From: Batkoa obscura
Lineage: Eukaryota > Entomophthoromycota > Entomophthoromycetes > Entomophthorales > Batkoaceae
Direction of reading: 5' to 3'
DNA length: 64,000 nt
Assembly (NCBI GenBank): GCA_030770535.1
Contig: JASVEC010000018.1
Span: forward strand, 496,001 to 560,000
Under the pieces are notes generated by a model that was not told the origin of the DNA, made no database searches, and saw only the letters and a list, made by a program, of their open reading frames with translations. Shown here piece after piece: positions 32,544 through 42,553 of this stretch; position 1 is the stretch's first letter, and every line of letters starts with the position of its first letter. The translations under genes were made by a program, and so were the position numbers.

Positions 32544-33709
32544 TTAATTGTATTCATTATGGAGAATACTTAAAGTTACTAAATCTCTAACATGTTTTAA
32601 AGAAACAAGGTAATCATCATCCATAATATGATGACTAGGCATTTCTTCACTATCACAGCTACTTTCGAAGATTCCAAACCTATCAAGCTCCCATCGATAA
32701 CCCCAATTCAATTTAAAATCTTTTTTAAAGTATCTGGGTTGAGCTAACTGCATAACTTTAACCATTTCTTCACCCATAACTCTTTGTATACGCTTACTTC
32801 CATGCCCCAAATCCCAAAAAAAATAACTTGTTGGATTTGAACAGTTTGTAGATTCTTCTTCGTATAAAGTACATGGGTGAGTTAAATTATAACCTCCAGT
32901 TTTTTGGATTTCTTTTGGTGGGGTTTTAATTATTGTTTTAAATATTTCTATATGAAAAGTTTTGAGATATGAGTTATTAAATATTAGTTAAAATTAAAAG
33001 TTACCGTCAAAATCTACAGTATAAAAATGCACGTTAGGATGACTAGCTTTTAAATCCCTTAATAAAAAGTCAAAAAAGATTAAATGTAATCTAAAGATAT
33101 AAAAATAAAGTTTAAGTCTATAAGGATCTAAATACTTGGTATGAGGAATCATAGGCACATTAAATGATTTTGGTAAAAGGAAATGTTGTATACCATTCTC
33201 TATTAAAAGTTCGATTGCCACTTTATAATTTTCATTAACTAAATCTGGAGACGCAAAACCTAAGGAATAATCACTGCCACCAAAATAAAATGAAACTAAT
33301 ATATCTTTTCTTTGTTCTTTTTTTGGCCACTCTAAATTTAAGTATCTTTTAACTGAATCGGCTTGTTGAATAGCGCCTGGCACAGTATCTATAAAATTAA
33401 GTAAATAGCTTCAAAACAACCACCCGTTAACTTACTATTCCGGTATTGACTACTAGAGGTAGCATTGGCATAAGCAAAGTTGATTTGTTTTACATCCCCC
33501 AAATATTGATGAATGACATCGACCCATAATGGTCCATTAGAAAATCGGTTTTCAAAGTTGTATGGTGGAGGTAAAGTTTTATTTAATAAATAATAAAAGT
33601 TACCACCATCAGACCAAGAATCTCCCATCACTATAAACTCTTTAAATTTACATTGAATACTTGGAATTATATTAAATAGGAAAAATAAATAGTTGAGCGA
33701 ATTTAGCAT
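32544..33709 (-). CDS. Secreted GDSL-family esterase/lipase
   Basis: Three exons (33436-33709, 33005-33388, 32544-32947), 353 residues. GDSL hydrolases cleave esters with a Ser-Asp-His triad. Residues 1-20 are a signal peptide (LFFLFNIIPSIQC). Block I is GDSWSDGGNF; the nucleophile Ser is in GDS. A block with VSFYFGGSDY corresponds to the GxND region, with Ser in place of Asn. Block V is FFWDLGHGSK, giving the Asp and His of the D-x-x-H motif. Extra cysteines before block V (HPCTLY, TNCSN) fit a secreted protein. The stop lies 190 bp from the RasGEF stop, in convergent orientation. Likely cell-wall or lipid ester hydrolase; substrate unknown. Confidence 0.85.
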
Positions 33710-34000
33710 ACTGTACTTCTAGTAAAAAAATGATTTACTTTAGCCTTTGTTTACATCTTTTATACTTTTTAACATAAATGTTACCCCACACTTGTGTTTT
33801 TGATTTCTTGTTTTATAAATTTTGATTACGTTTCATATTTGGTAATTTATTAAACACAAATTTAGTTTGGACAAAATCCAAAAACACAACTTTGATAAAA
33901 AAAATTCAAAAGTAACTACATACAATTTTAAAAAAGTAATAATAATAATTTTATTTCAATAATAAACACTCTATCTTAATAAATAAATAAAAATACTATT

Positions 34001-35083
34001 TTAAAGCTGTTTTTCGTTTATTGTATTATCTTCAGGTACATTCTGAAACTGATAAATTAAGTTTAACAAATTAGGATCCATATTACGGAAATGTAAAGCT
34101 AGGAGAGAGGGATTAACTGACAAGTCCTCCATATGATTGCTAGAAACATTTGGAATTAATTCTTGATGAGAATGTTGCATATGGTACTTCAGTCCATTCG
34201 AATTTTTATAAGAGTGAAAACATCCTTTAACTTGACATTTGTATGGTTTTTCACTGTCTTGATTCGATTTGGTACTGCAGCGTCCTCGATTGATATGATA
34301 CTTCAATCCATTGGGGTTTTTATATATTTTGGTGCAGCCTTCTGTAGGACATTTATAAACTTTACCATCTTCATTGCATCCCGCTTGATATTCCATCTCA
34401 TACTCTTCCAAATCATCCCCTATTTGCGTTGGTGGCTCACTAGGAGAAGTAGATGACATAATACAATCATTAGAATCTACATTCTTGTCTTTAAGCTGCA
34501 ATTGCTCTAAAGCTGTGTAAAATATATTTGGATTATTTCTCGCCTGCTCGGCAAGGTTCCATAAGCTTAAGTGGTGCTCACCATAAGTTTGACGAAAGTT
34601 ATCCATCATCTGTTCATTGCAATCATCCAAAGAAAACTCAAGGGATGGCATTTCAGCAATTGGTATCGAAGTACTAGCTAACAGTTGGGAGTAGCTTCTG
34701 GTTTGTGGTAACACTTCATCCATAGTTTGTGATGTATAATTAATCAAGTTTCCATCCTTATCTCTTGTTGGTGTATGGTATTCCTCATAATGTTCGACCA
34801 TATTTTTATAATTAGTTATTGTTAAGCCACAGCAAATTAAATTATTAAAAAAGTCGTCGTTCAAGCCAGACTGATTTAAAAAGTTTAACTCACTTTCATT
34901 TAGTTTATTTTGATCTAAATGTGTTGTTCCTTGACTTATTACTGCATTTAGTTGTATTTTATTTGAATTCTCACTACAATGTCTGTTTATGCTTTCTAGA
35001 GCCCCCCTTACAGAGGAAGAGGATTCCGGTGTTAAAGGGAAGTCTGAAGCATCTGAAGTAAAATCACTATCGTTGAGGGACAT
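34001..35083 (-). CDS. SFP1: SFP1-like C2H2 zinc-finger transcription factor
   Basis: Intronless, 360 residues. In yeast, Sfp1 controls ribosomal-protein and growth genes under TOR signalling. Three elements support the call: an N-terminal CCGLTITNYKNMVEHYEEYH motif (about 84-103), which is the atypical first finger of the family; finger 2 at 243-269 (YKCPTEGC...GLKYHINRGRC, a C2HC-type ending); and finger 3 at 281-307 (YKCQVKGC...GLKYHMQHSH). The paired YKNxNGLKYH core is the Sfp1 signature. A Ser/Thr-rich N-terminus and acidic segments (DDLEEYEMEYQAG) suggest regulation or activation regions. ATG at 35083 is the only sensible start. Confidence 0.8.
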   Translation of the reverse strand: MSLNDSDFTSDASDFPLTPESSSSVRGALESINRHCSENSNKIQLNAVISQGTTHLDQNKLNESELNFLNQSGLNDDFFNNLICCGLTITNYKNMVEHYEEYHTPTRDKDGNLINYTSQTMDEVLPQTRSYSQLLASTSIPIAEMPSLEFSLDDCNEQMMDNFRQTYGEHHLSLWNLAEQARNNPNIFYTALEQLQLKDKNVDSNDCIMSSTSPSEPPTQIGDDLEEYEMEYQAGCNEDGKVYKCPTEGCTKIYKNPNGLKYHINRGRCSTKSNQDSEKPYKCQVKGCFHSYKNSNGLKYHMQHSHQELIPNVSSNHMEDLSVNPSLLALHFRNMDPNLLNLIYQFQNVPEDNTINEKQL

Positions 35084-35816
35084 TTCTATGTTGAAATATA
35101 ATATATAATAAAAAGAATAATATAAAAGGATCTATAAACAACTATAACTGAACGAGTATAAATTATAAAATATATATGGCACTGTGCAGCTTATCCAAAA
35201 TAAGGTTACTAATTCTAGCCTAGTATCAATCTTTGGTCAATGTGCTGACAATTTCTATGGAGAAGGTAACCAGAACTTATCTTATTTTAAATCATATTTA
35301 ATACTTTCTAGCCCCTCGGCTGAGCCAATAGTTTCTCAATTTGGCTTTTTAGCAAATAAAACCAATGGTCTTATTTAATAAAGCCAATCATATGCACTGC
35401 ATGACAACTAGCAAATTGTAATGAATTATTGTAGGAATAAATTATTTAATAAATTTAAATAGGCCGTACAACTAATAACAATAAACTAGGGGTAGATATG
35501 AATTGGTAGCAAATTATGGGATTCATATAGTTCAAAATTTCAATGAATTAGAAAATTACTAAAATGCTCATTTAAACATGAGATTAACTAAAAATAATTT
35601 AATATAGCCAAACATACATTGGAATAATTAGGTTCATTTGTTTAAAATTATTATAGCGATTTTATTTTCATGTAATGGTGTTGATTAAAAATAAACTTAT
35701 AATCACTAAAATGACATAATATTCTAATGGTTGTATTCGGGAACTATACACTTGTTAGATATCACTGCTGGAAATACCTGACCATAATATATGAAACAAA
35801 AGATTGATATAGGTCG
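35084..35816. other. Spacer, possible decayed element
   Basis: Holds the SFP1-like promoter. An open stretch on the + strand near 35184-35378 lacks an ATG start. I see nothing else in it. Confidence 0.4.
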
Positions 35817-36015
35817 TTAAGTTTATGCTGAAAGGTTTTACTTGTTAAACAAAATACATCTTTAATAAACAAAAAGATATGCACCCAAATATCAAGCAAA
35901 GAATCATTCTTAATTACAGCTTTGGAACTTTATTGTGACCAAGTTTGTGGTAATTTGAAGCCAAATATTTACCAATTTGCTTTATCAAAAGTAAAACCTT
36001 TCAGCATAAGCTTAA
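35817..36015. repeat. 199-bp element with 27-bp terminal inverted repeats
   Basis: The left arm (35817-35843) and right arm (35989-36015) are inverted copies with 26 of 27 positions equal (TTAAGTTTATGCTGAAAGGT and onward). The unit begins and ends with TTAA, a possible target duplication. Unrelated to the ATATGGGGATGT family. It is probably a separate MITE. Confidence 0.65.
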
Positions 36016-36064
36016 CAATTTATGATAATAAATCAATATAAATATAATATTTTTAATTTTAAAG

Positions 36065-36168
36065 TATGAGGATGTATTTTTTTGTTTAAGAATTTTACTA
36101 CCAATTTTTCTGATCAGATAGCGCTTAGAAAATGTAAAAAACAGTGAAACCAAAAACATCCCCATATT
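36065..36168 (-). repeat. MITE copy 15
   Basis: TATGAGGATGTATTTTTTTG start, TTTTACTACCAATTTTTCTG, GAAACCAAAAACATCCCCAT end. Confidence 0.85.
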
Positions 36169-36205
36169 TTATCAAATTTAACTTTTTTTAATTACTAAAC
36201 AATAA

Positions 36206-36307
36206 AGTATAAATATGTTTTTTTAACCTTATTTTTTTAGCTCTTAAACATCACTTAAATAAAAAAACTCAGCAAAATTCTTAAACGCAAAAATACGTTT
36301 TCATATT
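36206..36307 (+). repeat. MITE copy 16 (degenerate)
   Basis: Only parts of the core remain (AGCTCTTAAACATCACTTAA, AGCAAAATTCTTAAACGC) with the right end ATACGTTTTCATAT. Confidence 0.6.
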
Positions 36308-36600
36308 TTTATAATTAATAAAGATAAAAATAAAGTTGACAACATTTTATAAATAATTATTTGGAATTGAAATTAAAAATAAAGAAATTAAATTAAAAAA
36401 ATACTTTTGTATTATTTTAATACATATATTATCAATATTTAAAATTTTCAGCTAATGATTTAACTTTAAGTTATTTTATTTCAACCTTTTTAGTTTCTAA
36501 ATTTTAGCTTTATTACTTATTTTGTAATTTACTTTTAGATTTCTTATATTAAAGTTTATATCTACTTAAAAATTTATTTTAAAATAAATGAATAAAATTT
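36308..36600. other. AT-rich spacer
   Basis: Very AT-rich sequence between MITE copies; nothing recognised. Confidence 0.4.
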
Positions 36601-36692
36601 GGGGATGTTTTTTTTGGTTTCATTACTTTTTCTATTTTTCCGCTTAAATAGCGTTTAAAAAATAGAAAAAGTAATGGAGCCAAAACATCCCC
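36601..36692. repeat. MITE copy 17, foldback form
   Basis: Both halves are the same family end in opposite orientation: GGGGATGTTTTTTTTGGTTT... and, inverted, ...GGAGCCAAAACATCCCC. The arms are about 35 nt with few mismatches, around a short loop (CCGCTTAAATAGCGTTT). It looks like a rearrangement between two inverted copies. Confidence 0.8.
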
Positions 36693-36945
36693 ACATCCCC
36701 ATTTAATTCTTTTTATTTGACAACTTTTAAAAACTATTGTAATAAGTTTTATTTTATGTTATTAAAATAAATTTTAATGATTTAATAGTTTTAGTTTTTT
36801 ATAAATAAATGTTAAATTTTTTTATTTATAATATTTAAAAGATTTACCACTATCTAATAAGAAAGCTAATATTATTCACTTATTTATTTATTATAATAAA
36901 AATTACTGCAATGTTTAAAAAGTTTTAAATAACATTTTTTTTAAT

Positions 36946-37054
36946 ATATGGGGATGTTTCTTTTTGATTTCATTACTTTTCTATTTTTTTAAGCGCTATT
37001 TGAGTGGAAAGATTGCTAATAAAATTATTAAATAAAAAAATACATTCCCATATG
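36946..37054 (+). repeat. MITE copy 18
   Basis: ATATGGGGATGTTTCTTTTT start and ATACATTCCCATATG end, core complete. Confidence 0.85.
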
Positions 37055-37140
37055 ATTTTTTTAATTAAATAGCCTCCATGCAAGATTTTATTTAACTTTT
37101 TGCATTTAAAAAGCACAATATTTGTTTTTATTTACTTATA

Positions 37141-37248
37141 ATATGGGGATGTATTCTTAGGTTTAAGAATTTTACTAACAATTTTTCCGCTCAGATAGGG
37201 CTTAAAAAAATAGAAAAGTAATGAAATCAAAAAAAAACATCCATATAT
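37141..37248 (-). repeat. MITE copy 19
   Basis: ATATGGGGATGTATTCTTAG start, GTTTAAGAATTTTACTAACA, AAACATCCATATAT end. It ends 160 bp from the La stop. Confidence 0.85.
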
Positions 37249-37409
37249 CTTCAAACGTTTTATCAAATTAAATAACTAATTTAAAATAAAAAACCATATA
37301 CATGAATCACATCTTATTTTAATACTTTATTACTATAAACATCAGCACAATATTCAATAAAGATATTTGAAAATTTTATAATTAATAATTCATTCTGGAA
37401 CTATTTCAT

Positions 37410-38729
37410 CTAAGCTTTTCTAAAAGCCTTGGATTTTGAGAATTTAATACCGTTTCCACGCTTTAAACCTTTAGGTCCTTTTCCATTAAAATCCTTATTT
37501 GGGGAGTGCAATTCTTTACCATTGCATACTATTTTCATTTTTAATAAATCATCTTGGAGTGCATAAGTAGAACTCAATTCAACTTCGCTTAATGGCTCAG
37601 CTTTTAAAGTTGCTTCAACATCTTCTTCATCTGTAGATTTTAATTTATAGCCTAATTTTCTTTTGACAGAATTGAAGTTTTGCATAGCTACCTCAGTATC
37701 ACGATCTTCATGTAATATGATATAAATCTTTTTTGGGCTATTGTCATCAGAAATATTTTTTCCAAATACAATATAGTTAATTCCAGATATAGTTTCATAA
37801 AAAAGCTTAATAGCTGGATCAAAATCGAGATGTCCAGTGACTCCAGTGATTTGAAACATGTTTTTTCTGTTCAACCCATCTATTGTCCATGATTCAAAAC
37901 CTGAATAGGTGTCTGCTACTTTACTTTTTGCTTCGTGTTGCTTACTAAAAGCTATATTAATTTTTTATTACATATAAATCAAAAAATATTACCGTGTCAA
38001 TATTTGTAACTTTATATTTTTGAATTTGAGATCCCTTTGTTTATAATATTCATGAAACTTATCAGCATACTTTTTTCCAATAAATTCAATATAGACAGAA
38101 CCCTAAACCTAAAGTTAATAAACTGAAAAAATGAATAAAAAGCAAACTACCTTAAACCCTCTGGTATTAGTCTTTTTATTAAAATACGTACGCAAATCAA
38201 CTCTTGCAATTTGCTCCTCTGGGAGAGCATCTTCGTTATCTGAACCAACTTCTTTAATCTTTTCAGCCATGAATTCATGAAGCTCTTCTGCTAATTGAGA
38301 ATACTCTGATTTATCAAAACCTCTTAAATAAATACTACGGTCAATAATTTCATCTAAATCAACCTCCAAATCAAACTTTGTGACAGGGCCTATTTTCTCG
38401 TCTTTTACTTCTAGTGTCTTAGATTCCTTCAATGCTTCCAATACTAAGTCCTTATATGGCTGGTATTTCTTTACTTTTTTAAAGCTTAAGATTTTGTCAA
38501 CATCAACTTTAAAATCTGGGTCATTAGTAATAGCGTTCTTTAAGTATTTGTCTCTGGGTAAGTTATACTTTGAAAAGTAGAACTCGAATTGTTTAACTAC
38601 ATCAACTTTCAAATTAGCTAACTCTTGCTCGCTTAACTCTTTGGCTTTGCTTTCAATAATGGGCGTTTCTTGTTCTCTCAATTCCTGAACTTTGAGTTCA
38701 ACAGTAGATTTATCTTGTACTTCGCTCAT
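37410..38729 (-). CDS. LHP1: La protein homologue (RNA chaperone for Pol III transcripts)
   Basis: Three exons (38151-38729, 37993-38102, 37410-37944), 407 residues. La binds the UUU-OH ends of new Pol III RNAs and protects pre-tRNAs during maturation in the nucleus. The La motif lies at about 43-125 (VKQFEFYFSKYNLPRDKYL, KKYQPYKDLVLEALKESKTL). The first RRM follows (about 140-225, IDRSIYLRGFDKSEYS; GSVYIEFIGKKYADKFHEYY). A C-terminal second RRM-like part starts near FQITGVTGHLDFDPAIKLFYE. The protein ends in a basic Lys/Gly tail (KGPKGLKRGNGIKFSKSKAF), which may carry localisation. Frames join in phase at all introns. Confidence 0.9.
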
Positions 38730-39369
38730 TTTGTTATAGGGTCTTTGTTAACTTGAAGCTTAAAGAAGGAAGTTGTTTTTTAATTTTTTTAATTTAGTGT
38801 TTTGTGTAAAAAAAAATTCAATTCTTTATGGGATAAAAATTAAGCAAATAAAAAGCTAACAAATTTGAATCCCTTAAGGTCTGAATTCAAATCATTTTTC
38901 AGTCTAATATTAAACAGTTTTTAGCTTGTAAATACTTCAGTCAACTTGAAATTTCTTCCATAAAGAAGTATAATTCATCTTGTAATTTCATTACCTAAAG
39001 GTATAATTTATAAAAAAGTTCCAAATTTGCTGAAAAATATTTAAATTTTTGAAATCTATTATAAAATTAAACTTAATAGCTGGATAAGTAAAAATAAAAT
39101 CATTACATTTTATGAATCTATTAACCTATTTAAAAAACGTAAAAAAATTAATATTATACAAAAAAATTTATTAGTTGTAATTAAAATTATAATGTTTTTT
39201 AATTTTTATTTGGTTAAATTTAAAAAAGTTATGAATTTTTTTAAATAGGGTATATCTTTTAAAAGTTTTACTGATTTTTTAAAATTACACTTAAAAAGTG
39301 AAAAAAGTAATAAATTAAAAAACTTATCAACATAATAACTTGGGGCTTTTTTAATTGAATTATTCCATA
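38730..39369. other. Spacer upstream of La, with a decayed MITE
   Basis: La promoter region. About 39244-39336 weakly resembles a reversed MITE (AGTTTTACTGATTTTTTAAA, AAAAAGTGAAAAAAGTAATA). Confidence 0.4.
39244..39336 (-). repeat. MITE copy 20 (very degenerate)
   Basis: Order of short motifs agrees with a reversed copy but no terminus is left. Weak call. Confidence 0.35.
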
Positions 39370-39476
39370 ATATGGGGATGTTTTTTTTGGTTTCACTACT
39401 TTTTCCATTTTTTAAGCCCTATTTGAACGGAAATTTTTTTAGTAAAATTCTTAAACAGAAAAACACATCCCCATAT
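39370..39476 (+). repeat. MITE copy 21
   Basis: ATATGGGGATGTTTTTTTTG start and ACACATCCCCATAT end; one of the most complete copies. Its right end touches the LTR-like repeat at 39477. Confidence 0.9.
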
Positions 39477-39675
39477 CGTACCTTCAATAAAGCCACTAAA
39501 TTTTCCTGATAAGTGTTTTATGTAGATTTTACGTAGATTTTACAGTAGTATTGTCTATTATGTTTGTATTACATAGTTCATAGCCTATTATGTGCTATTC
39601 TTCACAATTCAAGCCTATCTTAGTTACATAAACTAAGACCTTTTAACTTCAACCATTGAGTAACCAGACTTCACA
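39477..39675 (-). mobile_element. Fossil LTR-like repeat (probable solo copy)
   Basis: Reverse-complement relative of the first part of 5645-6080. The similarity is clear to the eye along about 190 bp with scattered substitutions and short gaps. No internal coding region is attached. Probably an old solo LTR plus a little leader, cut on one side by MITE copy 21. Confidence 0.45.
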
Positions 39676-39828
39676 CTTATATTACTTTTTTTATTAAAGG
39701 ATTTTCTATCTTTGTTTTAGCTTCTATTAGTGTATTTGTTTTATTTTTAAACAGCTTTTTTCTAACTGTGTACTAGGTATATATATCATGTAAATCTTTT
39801 TTTACCATATTTTTAAATTACTTAGTAT

Positions 39829-39935
39829 ATATGGGGATGTATTTTTTTGCTTAAGAATTTTAGTAACAATCTTTCCGCTCAAGCAGCGCTTAAAAAATGG
39901 AAAAAGTAATGAAATCAAGAAAAACATCCCCATAT
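39829..39935 (-). repeat. MITE copy 22
   Basis: ATATGGGGATGTATTTTTTT start, TTAAGAATTTTAGTAACAAT, AAACATCCCCATAT end. Nearly intact. Confidence 0.9.
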
Positions 39936-40038
39936 GAGGGTGTTATTTTTGTGTTTAATAATTTTACTACCAATTTTTTCACTCAAATAGGGCTTAAAAA
40001 ATGGAAAAAATAATGAAGTCAAAAAAACACTCTCATAT
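39932..40038 (-). repeat. MITE copy 23
   Basis: ATATGAGGGTGTTATTTTTG start, TTTTACTACCAATTTTTTCA, AACACTCTCATATC end. It abuts copy 22 and the two share the junction ATAT. Confidence 0.9.
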
Positions 40039-41159
40039 CATTAATTTTACCTTATTTCATAAAAAAATAAATATATCCGTTTTTTTTTAACTTTTTTGTT
40101 TATTGATATAGCTTTTCGACTTGCTGGCTTTTAGTTCTCATTTGAGCTTTTATACTATCAAGCTTCCTTATTATTTTTGTACAAATCGGCAAAAAAACCT
40201 TATTAGTTGAATTTTATTTTATTATCAAACCCTACCAATTATGTAAACTCAAATAACTGTTTTACCTTTTTAAACATTTATCTCACTTTTATATTCCACT
40301 TTATAGTTATACAAATATCAATTATAAAAAATAATTATTGCTTTGATAAAATATCATTAATATGGATAATGGCTTTGTTTTCCTAAAAATGAATTATTTA
40401 AAAAAATAGACATAATTTAACAAAAAAAACATGCTGTTTCTTATTTCAAATACATTAGTAGGTAAAATCAAAATTAGAAATGATTATAATCAAGCTATTA
40501 TTCATTTTTAAAATAATCAATGGTACTGTGTTTGCTTTTTTCAATATTTTTGGTATTTTTCAACTTTTTTTCTTCCTTAACACTTTATAACTTTTCAACT
40601 TTAACTCTTTCTATGGAACTTTTCCTTTTGTTATTTTTTGTCTTTGTTAGCATTCATCTACCTTCATCTTTTGCCTGAATATAAGATCTTTCCTTTACAA
40701 ACTCTTCTTTTTCTCTTTGTGTTCCTCAACCTTTTTTTGGACTATTGATTTTTTTTATTACTCCTATCCGTTTTTTATCATCTAACTTTAACTGCTTACA
40801 ATCTTTAATGAAGCCCTTACTCTTATTTATCGAATTCGTTTTACTTTGGCCCACCACTCTTAGGAAAAATAAGGTTGATTAAATTTTGAGCTTTTTTTGC
40901 AATCCTTTTTCTTGGTTGTTAGCACAATCTAAATACTGGGTCTGCAAATAACTATTGCTATTAATTGAAGCAAGGCTGAGCTATCGATAAAGAAGTTGAG
41001 TCGTAGCTAATAACGAATACAATTGCAATATTTATTTATCTGGTTTGCCTCATAAGTGGGATTTATTTTACTACTTTTTTGTGGGTTTGGGCATCAAGGA
41101 GGCGCTCTGGGTAACTTATCAGATGAAACGACTAAACTTAAATGATTAGGAGAACGGTA
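40039..41159. other. Spacer with no gene seen
   Basis: AT-rich with pyrimidine-rich stretches near 40.5-40.9 kb that could be decayed reverse-strand Lys-rich coding sequence; no intact frame. Confidence 0.35.
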
Positions 41160-41560
41160 ATAATAATAGCTACCTTATCTGAAGCAAAAGGTTGATAAGC
41201 ATCATATTTTACTTATGGCAAGAATATTTAGTACCTAAATTTTCACTTAGTCTCTTTGTAAGTTGTGTTGGTTTAATATCACCCTATAAATTAATAAATA
41301 AATGTTTGTTAATCAGTTTATTCTAATTAGTTCATTTATGACTTACCCGATCATACCATTAATCCAAATATGATACTGTTGTATAAATAAAATATTTGAA
41401 AATAAATTCATCTTTTTCTACCAACAAAGCATAATGATTCTCTGAATTTAACTTTGAAAATTTTGCACGTCGCCTAAGCACACAGGTAACAAATAGGCGC
41501 ACTTCCGCTACACTGACATTCAAAAAATAACTAATATCACTCTTTCCTTTTTGTTTTCTA
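41160..41560 (-). pseudogene. Coding-like scraps on the minus strand, probably a decayed host gene
   Basis: Reading the minus strand from about 41545 to 41360 gives an open, protein-like stretch without ATG: KQKGKSDISYFLNVSVAEV, then RLFVTCVLRRRAKFSKLNSE and NHYALLVEKDEFIFKYF. Further on, after a plausible acceptor (TTTATAG), comes GDIKPTQLTKRLSENLGTKY. Good splice signals are present but stops follow soon after each stretch. I do not recognise the family; the first part has a helix-turn-helix look. Could instead be exons of a real but unusual gene. Confidence 0.35.
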
Positions 41561-42175
41561 TGTTATCAAAGCTTACTCAAAAGATAAAAATAACTTTTAG
41601 TAAATTTGTATTGACGTACATGTCATTAAACAATCAAACTTTTATTACTTTGAAATTATTTGTGAAGTTCTCCAAGCTTCCTGATAATCTTTTCATTAAC
41701 CTTTTTACTGCTATTTATGTGCATTAATCCTACCTTCGTTATTACCGACATTAAAGTCAGTAGCGCCCCCTTTCATACTCGAGTAAAAGCTAGCCAGCAG
41801 TTGAGGATTTATCAGCCACACTTCAGCACACACTGATTTTGATTTTTTCAGATGGGTTGTCAAATTTAAATGAACCTATTAGACAATTACAAAGCTCCTT
41901 TCATCTTTAGTAGAAAATTAAGTTATTGTTTGCATGATAAAGTTTGTTTTATTAAAGGCAGAAAATGGAGTGGTTATTGGTATTATTTTACACCCTTGTT
42001 GTTATGGATTTGCCCAAAAGAGGAATTATAAAACTTGATAACACGTGCTATATAAAAATCATAAAAACTACAATCATAAATTTTTAAAGTTTAATCAAAT
42101 GGAGAGAGAAAAAGAGGTAAAAGGAGTAATAAGAAATGAAAATAGCTACTAATAATTTAGTTCATCAAAGATAAT
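41561..42175. other. Spacer
   Basis: AT-rich. A less AT-rich patch at 41.75-41.83 kb has no recognisable content. Confidence 0.35.
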
Positions 42176-42485
42176 ATGGATATATCAGAAGAAATTCTAA
42201 AAGTGTGTAAAAACCATGCTCAGTTGGAAAGTAATTTAAATAGAACAAAAACTTTATTGTTAAGAATTAAAGCTACCAATGCCGATGTTCATACAAAGTA
42301 AATACATATTTCATTGGTTTTATATTATTAATTTATTTTAGTAATGATGATATCTTAAAATCGTAAATTAATTACATTAATACACTATAAATCTTTTAAT
42401 TTTTAAAAATAGATTAAAAACGTTAAATTATTTGAATGAACAATTAAATATGGAAGAAATAATAAAGAATTCTACTACAAACTAA
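42176..42485 (+). CDS. Small coiled-coil protein, three exons with a 21-nt microexon
   Basis: Not recognised. Exons 42176-42297, 42342-42362 (21 nt) and 42413-42485 join in frame to 71 residues, starting MDISEEILKVCKNHAQLESN and ending MEEIIKNSTTN. The protein is hydrophilic and helix-favouring with heptad-like Leu/Ile, so a small coiled-coil subunit of a larger complex is likely. Introns are 44 and 50 nt with GTAAAT donors. Without the microexon the frame is lost, because exon 1 ends two bases into a codon and exon 3 starts one base before a codon boundary only after the microexon phase. The gene is convergent with the minus-strand gene at 42554, 68 bp away. Confidence 0.6.
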
Positions 42486-42553
42486 TAAACTAGTTTTATA
42501 TATTACTTTTTTAAGTCGATTTATAACAATCTAAATATGACATACTTTTTTAT

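Noticed and set aside
35184-35378. 64-codon + frame upstream of the SFP1-like gene
   Set aside because: Starts at GTG, not ATG; no splice context or homology recognised.
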